Of a stretch of 12,155 nucleotides of DNA, positions 7,452-12,155 are shown piece by piece (the stretch's first letter is position 1; the number at the start of each line of letters is the position of its first letter). Source of the DNA: JAXFQS01 sp034178815 (GTDB lineage: Bacteria > Verrucomicrobiota > Kiritimatiellia > RFP12 > DVOR01); assembly GCA_034178815.1 (NCBI GenBank), contig JAXFQS010000024.1, forward strand, positions 1-12,155, read 5' to 3'. Both the position numbers and the translations under genes were made by a program. The notes under the pieces were generated by a model. It searched no databases and was not told the origin of the DNA. It worked only from the letters and a program-made list of their open reading frames with translations.

Positions 7452-8600
7452 CTACTTGGCTTTCTTGGCCTTGAGCGCGGGTTCGAGGCGTTTGATGGCT
7501 TCGTCGGTCGCCGCCAGCACCGTGCAGGTGGGCGGAAAGACCTTGGCCTGAACGAGGCGGCGGCAGCAGGTGTTGAGATAGCGCATGCGGCCCATCTTGG
7601 CATCGTCGATGTTCTCGGGGGTGTAGGTCTTGACCTCGGCGATGTAGTCGTCGGCGAGTTTTTTGGTGATGGCTTTGTTCTCAGGGGTGGTAAAGTAGGA
7701 GCGGATTTCAAGGATGTCTTCGAGGGTGAGGTTGTCCTTGCGCTCGGCCAAAAGACGCGCGGCAGTCTGGGCGCGGAGTTTCAAGACATCGTCCTTGTTG
7801 ACCCACGGAGTTCCGTGCGTTGTGTTCTCTTCGCGGGCCGGAATCTCGCGTATCCAAATGTTGCGGAATTCGACATCATTCCCGTGGTCTTGAAGGAAGA
7901 TCGGCCCCTTGGCCGGCAGTTTGGGATAGTCCAGCCGGCGGCACCAAGTGTGACCGCCCTCGTACTCCCAATGGTCCTGGACCAGCACACCGTTGTGGAG
8001 CACCGTCACCGACCCGCGGGTGAGCATCTTGCCGTCCGCGCCACGGCGAGGTTGGTGCCAAATAATGTCATAGGTTTGCCACTCCTTGGGCGGACGCATA
8101 GCATTGACAAGGGGCGGATTTTGCCCATAGACGGAGGCCGCCTGACCATCGGCATAGGTCGGCGAGTTGTACGAATCGAGAATCTGGATTTCATATCCGC
8201 CGACACCACCGAAAAATACGCCAGAGTTGTATCGAGCCTGACCCGTGACATGCTTAGGTAGGTTTTCTGGGGCGCGCCACTCGATATGGAATTGGCAATC
8301 GCCAAAGTTTTGACGCGTGCGGATTCCGCCGCCTCTGCTGGAAATGAGGATACCATCGCGGATGCGCCAATGGGCGGTTTCTCCACGGTCGTTGTCTTTC
8401 TGCCACGCATCGAGATTGGTACCATCAAAGAGGACTACCGCATCGGAAGGGGCTTTGCCGGGTTCCGCGTTGACAACGGGAGGGACGGGGCGATTGGCAT
8501 CGTGTACAGACCAAGCATGCCGGTCATCGGGCAGTTCGCCGAAAAGGCCACCGAAGGCGGGCAGGGCGACGAGTGCAAGGTAGCAAGGATGGAATTTCAT
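7452..8600 (-). CDS. Secreted DUF1080 (3-keto-disaccharide hydrolase-like) protein
   Basis: 382 residues. An N-terminal hydrophobic stretch (about 6-21, YLALVALPAFGGLFG) looks like a signal peptide, so the protein is probably exported. Residues about 54-254 form the DUF1080 (PF06439) concanavalin-like jelly roll: VVLFDGTNLDAWQ, DGILISSRGGG, the FHIEWRAP strand, SGVFFGGVGGYEIQILDSY, YGQNPPLVNAMRPPKEWQTYDIIW and GPIFLQDHGNDVEFRNIWIREI. Characterised relatives hydrolyse 3-keto-glycosides, but many family members have no known substrate. A helical, lysine-rich C-terminal extension (about 260-382) ends in AKKAK and is not part of the usual domain. A good promoter precedes it; Shine-Dalgarno sequence is weak. 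The neighbouring exported proteins suggest a role in extracellular or periplasmic glycan breakdown. Confidence 0.9.
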   Translation of the reverse strand: MKFHPCYLALVALPAFGGLFGELPDDRHAWSVHDANRPVPPVVNAEPGKAPSDAVVLFDGTNLDAWQKDNDRGETAHWRIRDGILISSRGGGIRTRQNFGDCQFHIEWRAPENLPKHVTGQARYNSGVFFGGVGGYEIQILDSYNSPTYADGQAASVYGQNPPLVNAMRPPKEWQTYDIIWHQPRRGADGKMLTRGSVTVLHNGVLVQDHWEYEGGHTWCRRLDYPKLPAKGPIFLQDHGNDVEFRNIWIREIPAREENTTHGTPWVNKDDVLKLRAQTAARLLAERKDNLTLEDILEIRSYFTTPENKAITKKLADDYIAEVKTYTPENIDDAKMGRMRYLNTCCRRLVQAKVFPPTCTVLAATDEAIKRLEPALKAKKAK

Positions 8601-8636
8601 AAAAGGGTCTCTGTGGAACGGTTTACTTTCTAGATG

Positions 8637-8665
8637 AGGGTAGCAGAATGGGGAGTTTTTTGCAA
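8637..8665 (-). promoter_or_regulatory. Sigma70-type promoter for the DUF1080 gene
   Basis: On the minus strand TTGCAA (8665-8660), a 17-bp spacer and TACCCT (8642-8637), with TG one base before the -10 (TGCTACCCT). It lies 36 bp upstream of the start codon at 8600, in the 121-bp gap between the two genes. The extended -10 matches the form seen in the rpsP promoter. Confidence 0.6.
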
Positions 8666-8721
8666 CTGTTATTGCCCGCGAGCGGTGGTGTATCGGTGGT
8701 AGGTTCGGGGGCAGCGGCGAC

Positions 8722-10017
8722 TTAGCGGAAAAGGATGAGTGTTGGGAGGGCTGGCGAGACGGCTTCGACGGCGAGGGAGAGTTCGACGAGGCCGCACTTC
8801 CAGCCCTCGTATGCAGGGACTGCGGTCTGAATGGGGATAAACTTGAAGGTGCGATAGGCTTTGGTTGCGGCGGGGGATTGGGGGACTACGCGGAAGGTGG
8901 CCTGTCGGTAGTTTGGTGTGAGGTAGTGGTCTGGATCTGAGGATGTATCCCAGTTTTGGTTGCCCCATTCTTCATAGGTACGGGAGGCTTGGGTGATGCA
9001 TTCTTCGGTACCGTCTTCGGTGATGCCATAGAGGGCCCACTCTAGGGGGACGCGGGCGAAATCGATGGCGTTGGAGCCATTTCGGCAGAGGGTATATTGG
9101 CGGAGAATGAAACGCTGTCCGGGGCGGTAGTCGTCGGGGAGGCGGTAGGTGACGAAGCACTGGTCTCCAGCGTTGGGCTGGGTGAACTTGGCGATCCAGC
9201 GGCGAGAGGCGTTGGTGGTTACGGAGTAGGCGATGCCGTCGAAGAGGCGTTCGGCGGGGTAGTCGGAATGGGTACCGAGGCTGTCGATGGTGGGGGCGGA
9301 GCACAGGCCTTGCGATTGGGTGTTGCGGAGGTCGGTGGCGAGATCGAAGATGGGGGCTCGGTTTCTAGCGACGGGGATGACGCTGAGGGTCAACTCGCAG
9401 AAGCCGCAGTTGACGACATCGGAGGAGCCTGTCCGATGGGGGACGAATTTGAAGGCGCGGTAGCCGCGGTAGGCTGGCGTTGGAATGTAGAACCCGTGGC
9501 GGTACAAGGAGTTCGTGATGCCGCCATTGAACCAGGCCGTATTGTTGTCGTAGGCCTTGGTAATGAGGGCTTCGGAGCCGTCGTCTTCGATTCCGTAGAT
9601 TGACCAGATGGTCGGCACGCGGGAGTGGTCGGTATCGTTGTTCGAGTTGCGGGAGATGATGTAGTACTGGATGGCGAAGGCTTCGTTGGGACGGAAATCG
9701 TCGGGGACGCGGTAGGTCACGAAGCACTGGTCGCCCTCGTTGGGGACTTTGAACTTGGCGAGCCAGCGGCACTCCTTATTGGTATAGGTGGAGAAGTCAT
9801 AGCCATCGAAGAGATTGCGCGCGGAATAGCCTTCGTAGGATCCCTTCTCTTCGATGACTGGCTCCTGACAGGTTCCGGCGGCGACAGCCTCGCGCACGGC
9901 GGCAGTCAGGTTGAAACTTTCGACCAAGGTGTCGGCCAAGAGCGGATGCGCCGCCGCCACGCAAAGGGCAAGCCCCAGCGTCGGCAAGAGATGTTGTTTC
10001 AGCGATTGAATGCCCAT
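8722..10017 (-). CDS. Exported protein with two discoidin-like modules
   Basis: 431 residues; the exact function is not recognised. A signal peptide is clear (MGIQSLKQHLLPTLGLALCV, probable cleavage near residue 28 after LLA). The mature protein is an internal duplication of about 180 residues: repeat 1 about 42-217, repeat 2 about 233-418. Both copies contain a LFDG motif (69-72 and 258-261), R-W-hydrophobic-A-K-F, PN-GDQCFVTYR-PDD-RP, a ...ARVP or SRVP...W...YGI-DG segment and a closing CG..EL..SV/AV strand. The FDG, W-hydrophobic and terminal C...L pattern suggests F5/8 type C (discoidin) carbohydrate-binding beta-sandwiches. No catalytic domain, cell-wall anchor or PEP-CTERM motif is visible. 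The start at 10017 is preferred over 10056 because AAGGA precedes it and the signal peptide starts there. It could be a surface glycan-binding protein for the nearby hydrolases. Confidence 0.85.
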   Translation of the reverse strand: MGIQSLKQHLLPTLGLALCVAAAHPLLADTLVESFNLTAAVREAVAAGTCQEPVIEEKGSYEGYSARNLFDGYDFSTYTNKECRWLAKFKVPNEGDQCFVTYRVPDDFRPNEAFAIQYYIISRNSNNDTDHSRVPTIWSIYGIEDDGSEALITKAYDNNTAWFNGGITNSLYRHGFYIPTPAYRGYRAFKFVPHRTGSSDVVNCGFCELTLSVIPVARNRAPIFDLATDLRNTQSQGLCSAPTIDSLGTHSDYPAERLFDGIAYSVTTNASRRWIAKFTQPNAGDQCFVTYRLPDDYRPGQRFILRQYTLCRNGSNAIDFARVPLEWALYGITEDGTEECITQASRTYEEWGNQNWDTSSDPDHYLTPNYRQATFRVVPQSPAATKAYRTFKFIPIQTAVPAYEGWKCGLVELSLAVEAVSPALPTLILFR

Positions 10018-10047
10018 ATTGTATCGATTCCTTACTGTTGTTCTAGG

Positions 10048-10078
10048 ATAATCCATTTGCTCAAAAGGTGCAAGTCAA
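10048..10078 (-). promoter_or_regulatory. Possible promoter for the discoidin-like gene
   Basis: On the minus strand TTGACT (10078-10073) is followed after 19 bp by GATTAT (10053-10048). The -35 is good but the spacer is two bases longer than optimal. It lies between array C and the start codon at 10017. Confidence 0.35.
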
Positions 10079-10112
10079 AACACGCCCGACGCGGCAGTTT
10101 TTTGACGCAACA

Positions 10113-10191
10113 GGTAGCCACCAAAGGGTCTCGATGGTACCCACCCTCCCCCTCCACAGGTGGCTATCAACTGGTGCGACAGGTTGCTACC
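10113..10191. repeat. 23-bp-spaced GGTNGCNACC array (array C)
   Basis: Four boxes start at 10113, 10136, 10159 and 10182, exactly 23 bp apart: GGTAGCCACC, GGTACCCACC, GGTGGCTATC and GGTTGCTACC. Three are preceded by CA. The 13-bp spacers differ completely. The last box abuts the 14-bp palindrome covering the stop codon of esterase 1. The array lies about 35 bp upstream of the possible promoter of the discoidin-like gene. A weak GGTGCAAGTC at 10067 is two periods away in register but may be chance. Confidence 0.85.
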
Positions 10192-10220
10192 CACGCCGCC
10201 TAGAAACTAGGCGGCGTGGG
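10190..10220. repeat. Perfect 14-bp inverted repeat over the esterase 1 stop codon
   Basis: The left arm 10190-10203 (CCCACGCCGCCTAG) is exactly complementary to the right arm 10207-10220, with a three-base AAA loop. It includes the last codons and the TAG of esterase 1 and touches the last box of array C. On the minus strand it would be a very stable transcript hairpin, but TAGCAACC follows instead of a T-run, so it is not a standard intrinsic terminator. It could stop or pause polymerase, protect the 3' end, or mark one end of the array element. Confidence 0.9.
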
Positions 10221-11006
10221 ATTGCGCTGTTCGAAGAGCCAGCGAAGCGCCATAGGATTGGAATAGGTGCGCGACCAGACATCGTGCGGCGCACCCGGAA
10301 TCGCGTGGAAGAGCGCCAGCCTGCCGCCCGCGCGCCGAATCGCTTCGACCATCGCCGCCGAATGGTCGACCGGGACGGCCGAGTCCCGCATCCCGTGAAC
10401 CGCCCAGATCGGTGTGCGCGTCATACGCCCCGCCTGCGCCGGATCCCCGCTCCCGCATACCGGCAAGGCCGCCGCGAAAAAGCCCGGCTTCCGGCTCAGC
10501 AGATCCCAACTCCCATACCCGCCCATCGACAACCCCGTCAAGTAAATCCGCGAGGGATCGACCGGGCACTCCCGGCACACCTTCTCCAGCGCCGCAACCA
10601 CCCCGCGCATCGGATCCGACGGCTCCTTCGGCATCGGATGAATCCGCCTGTCCCACGCCACCTCTACCCACTTACGCCCCGGCGGACACTGCGGAGCCAG
10701 CAGAAACATCGGTTCGCCGAACACCTTGCCCCACTTGAGAATGTCGCGCACCCCAAACTTCAACTGCGCCGTATTGTTCGTTCCCCGCTCCCCCGAGCCG
10801 TGCAGAAACAACACCAGCGGATAACGCCGACCCGCCTCAATTGGCTCCGGCGAATAGAGCCGATACGCAACCACCCCCTTCGGCGTCGCGACCGAGCCCG
10901 CCTCCGCCTCAAGCGCCACCGAAAGCGCCCCAACCGAAGGCTGCTGCGCCATCAGCGGAAACCCGGCAAACAGAACAACAGATAGCAACCCAATCGACCG
11001 ATTCAT
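10200..11006 (-). CDS. Secreted alpha/beta-hydrolase (esterase 1, predicted-peptidase/COG4099 type)
   Basis: 268 residues with a signal peptide (SIGLLSVVLFAGFPLMA, cleavage near residue 20). The alpha/beta-hydrolase fold shows YPLVLFLHGSGERG at 62-75 (oxyanion region), nucleophile Ser160 in GLSMGGYGSWD, probable acid Asp208 in HGMRDSAVPV and His241 in APHDVWSRTY. This architecture is that of the phospholipase/carboxylesterase-like predicted peptidases, often secreted carbohydrate esterases or feruloyl-type esterases in polysaccharide degraders; substrate is not determined by sequence. The start at 11006 has GGAGG six to seven bases upstream. It is a paralogue of the gene immediately upstream, with long shared blocks such as RRYPLVLFLHG and MGGYG-WD, and is separated from it by 132 bp that contain array D. 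Confidence 0.9.
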   Translation of the reverse strand: MNRSIGLLSVVLFAGFPLMAQQPSVGALSVALEAEAGSVATPKGVVAYRLYSPEPIEAGRRYPLVLFLHGSGERGTNNTAQLKFGVRDILKWGKVFGEPMFLLAPQCPPGRKWVEVAWDRRIHPMPKEPSDPMRGVVAALEKVCRECPVDPSRIYLTGLSMGGYGSWDLLSRKPGFFAAALPVCGSGDPAQAGRMTRTPIWAVHGMRDSAVPVDHSAAMVEAIRRAGGRLALFHAIPGAPHDVWSRTYSNPMALRWLFEQRNPTPPSF

Positions 11007-11026
11007 ACCATCCTCCGACCCACCAA

Positions 11027-11059
11027 GGTAGCAACCCCCGAGCCCCCTTGGTTGCCACC
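11027..11059. repeat. 23-bp-spaced GGTNGCNACC pair (array D)
   Basis: Two perfect boxes, GGTAGCAACC (11027-11036) and GGTTGCCACC (11050-11059), are 23 bp apart and partly complementary, so a hairpin with a 13-base loop is possible. They lie 20 bp upstream of the esterase 1 start. GATAGCAACC at 10981-10990 is exactly two periods (46 bp) before the first box, inside the signal-peptide region of esterase 1, and may be a further member. Confidence 0.7.
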
Positions 11060-11138
11060 AATCCCATCACCCCGCGCCTTTGCGTCAGACGACGGGGCGA
11101 ACTACGCTCGACTCCAATCCTATTCCGGCCTATTGCCC

Positions 11139-11921
11139 CTAGCGATCCGACTTGCGCTGATCGAAAAGCCAGCGAAGCACCACATCATTGGCATAAGTCC
11201 TCGTCCAGACATCGTGCCCCGCCCCCGGATACTCGTGGTAGCGAACCCGCCCCCCCGCGCGGCGCAAAGCCTCCACCATCGTGCGCGACCGGCAGACCGG
11301 AACAGCCCCGTCCGCCGAACCGTGGAACGCCCAAATCGGCAACCCCTTCAAACGCTCCGCACACGCCACATCCCCCCCGCCGCAAATCGGAATTGCCGCC
11401 GCAAAAAGCCCCGGCTCGCGGGCAATCGCATCCCAAGTCCCATACCCACCCATCGAGATACCCGTAATATAAATCCGCCCCTTGTCGACAGGCCACTGCG
11501 CCACCTTCTCCCGCACCAGATCCAACGCCAAGGCAAGTTCCTCCGAAGGCGATTCGGGAATAGCGTGCGCCTTCGATCCCCACGGAACAGTGACCCATTG
11601 CCGCCCCTCAGGACACTGCGGAATCAAGTAGAAACAGGGCTCCGAGTAGGTCTTGGAAAAGGACACAAGCGACTTGCCCCCGTGCACCAGTTGGCGGCGA
11701 TTGTCACCCCCCCTCTCGCCCGCACCGTGGAGAAAAAGAACCAATGGATAACGGCGAGAAACATCCACCCCATCAGGCTGAATCTCCCTATAAAACAGCC
11801 GCTTCCCTCCCTTCTCAAAAACGGCCGCGCGGGAACCAAAAGGCTCCCCCGAAGGCTGCCCGCCGAAAACACTGGCGGCCAGCAGAAGGATTGGTAGAAT
11901 GACTTTTCTGGTTCCATTCAT
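11139..11921 (-). CDS. Secreted alpha/beta-hydrolase (esterase 2, predicted-peptidase/COG4099 type)
   Basis: 260 residues with a signal peptide (VILPILLLAASVFG, cleavage near residue 20-22). It has the same layout as esterase 1: RRYPLVLFLHGAGERG at 56-71, nucleophile Ser156 in GISMGGYGTWD, probable acid Asp204 in HGSADGAVPV and His236 in AGHDVWTRTY. The two genes clearly arose by tandem duplication and have since diverged throughout, mostly conserved around the catalytic motifs. The ATG at 11921 overlaps the TGA of the GH2 gene by four bases (ATGA), and GGAGGA lies about ten bases upstream inside the GH2 gene, so the two are translated together. This pairing suggests it removes ester groups from the sugar chain that the GH2 enzyme cleaves. 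Confidence 0.9.
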   Translation of the reverse strand: MNGTRKVILPILLLAASVFGGQPSGEPFGSRAAVFEKGGKRLFYREIQPDGVDVSRRYPLVLFLHGAGERGGDNRRQLVHGGKSLVSFSKTYSEPCFYLIPQCPEGRQWVTVPWGSKAHAIPESPSEELALALDLVREKVAQWPVDKGRIYITGISMGGYGTWDAIAREPGLFAAAIPICGGGDVACAERLKGLPIWAFHGSADGAVPVCRSRTMVEALRRAGGRVRYHEYPGAGHDVWTRTYANDVVLRWLFDQRKSDR

Positions 11922-12155
11922 TGCTTGGATTCCTCCAAATTCCTGAGTTCCCTGAAGAGCCGGCGGACGGTACGAAAGGCCTCCTTAGGTCTGCGGTATT
12001 CGTCGAGCAACCCGGCATTGTTGAAGCCGCGGAACTTGCCGCGAACATTGCCCATATTGACATAAGAACGGGTGTCGAACATCTGCCAGATGCAGACCCC
12101 GGCAAACCTTCCAGTCCCCATAGAGGCGCGGATGCTTTCGGCAAGGTAGCGGCTT
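11918..12155 (-). CDS. Glycoside hydrolase family 2 protein, C-terminal end (partial)
   Basis: The last 78 residues are seen; the gene continues beyond the right edge of the window with no stop in frame. The segment RYLAESIRAS...GVCIWQMFDTRSY followed by GKFRGFNNAGLLDEYRRPKEAF matches the end of the TIM barrel of GH2 beta-glucuronidase/beta-galactosidase-like enzymes, where the final strand reads as W-F-D/R and is followed by the N-GL-RRPK loop. The two catalytic glutamates lie in the missing part, so the substrate cannot be named. It ends with a TGA overlapping the esterase 2 start. Confidence 0.8.
   Translation of the reverse strand, partial: SRYLAESIRASMGTGRFAGVCIWQMFDTRSYVNMGNVRGKFRGFNNAGLLDEYRRPKEAFRTVRRLFRELRNLEESKQ

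Noticed and set aside
8684..8710. GGT-rich sequence upstream of the DUF1080 promoter as another array
   Set aside because: Several GGTGGT-like matches occur but none fits the full box or the 23-bp spacing.
10068..10985. Plus-strand open frame of 305 codons opposite esterase 1
   Set aside because: Pro/Arg-rich translation antisense to a gene with complete catalytic motifs and a signal peptide.
11007..11138. Promoter for esterase 1 within the array D region
   Set aside because: TGCTACCT inside a box resembles an extended -10, but no -35 is found at suitable spacing.

Overview
This 12.2 kb window appears to come from a GC-rich free-living or gut/sediment bacterium. Every recognisable gene is on the minus strand, so transcription runs right to left. 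The mix of gene types suggests the Planctomycetota-Verrucomicrobiota-Chlamydiota (PVC) group, perhaps Kiritimatiellota or Verrucomicrobiota: secreted DUF1080 protein, GH2 glycosidase, secreted esterases of the predicted-peptidase type and discoidin-like exported proteins. That placement is an inference from gene content; there is no rRNA or other phylogenetic marker that I could score.

Right half (7452-12155): exported carbohydrate or ester metabolism. In transcription order it holds the C-terminal end of a GH2 glycoside hydrolase (cut by the window edge), two tandem paralogous secreted alpha/beta-hydrolases (esterase 2, then esterase 1), an exported protein built of two copies of a discoidin-like beta-sandwich module, and a secreted DUF1080 (3-keto-disaccharide hydrolase-like) protein. 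GH2 and esterase 2 overlap by ATGA. The other three genes are separated by intergenic regions of 120-180 bp.

Left half (335-6877): a housekeeping translation and genome-maintenance block. A good sigma70-type promoter (TTGCGT-17-TATAGT) starts rpsP-trmD-rplS-rnhB-radical SAM (PflX type)-yebC, which ends in a clear rho-independent terminator. mutY-ettA follow and end in a second putative terminator. The usual rimM gene is absent between rpsP and trmD.

Most unusual feature: four intergenic regions carry short arrays of a palindromic 10-bp box, GGTNGCNACC (often extended to CAGGTNGCNACCTG), repeated at exactly 23 bp (10-bp box plus 13-bp unconserved spacer). Two arrays are clear (7026-7127 and 10113-10191), one is a clean pair (11027-11059, with a possible third box two periods away), and one is degenerate (100-224). 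The spacers are unrelated in sequence, so this is not an ordinary tandem duplication or a CRISPR. The arrays lie upstream of minus-strand genes, two of them just upstream of recognisable promoters, which suggests repeated binding sites for a dimeric DNA-binding protein or a dispersed REP-like element. Other oddities are a 17-C homopolymer next to a TTGACA hexamer at the left edge, a perfect 14-bp palindrome on the stop codon of esterase 1, and a terminator that contains the likely ribosome binding site of mutY.
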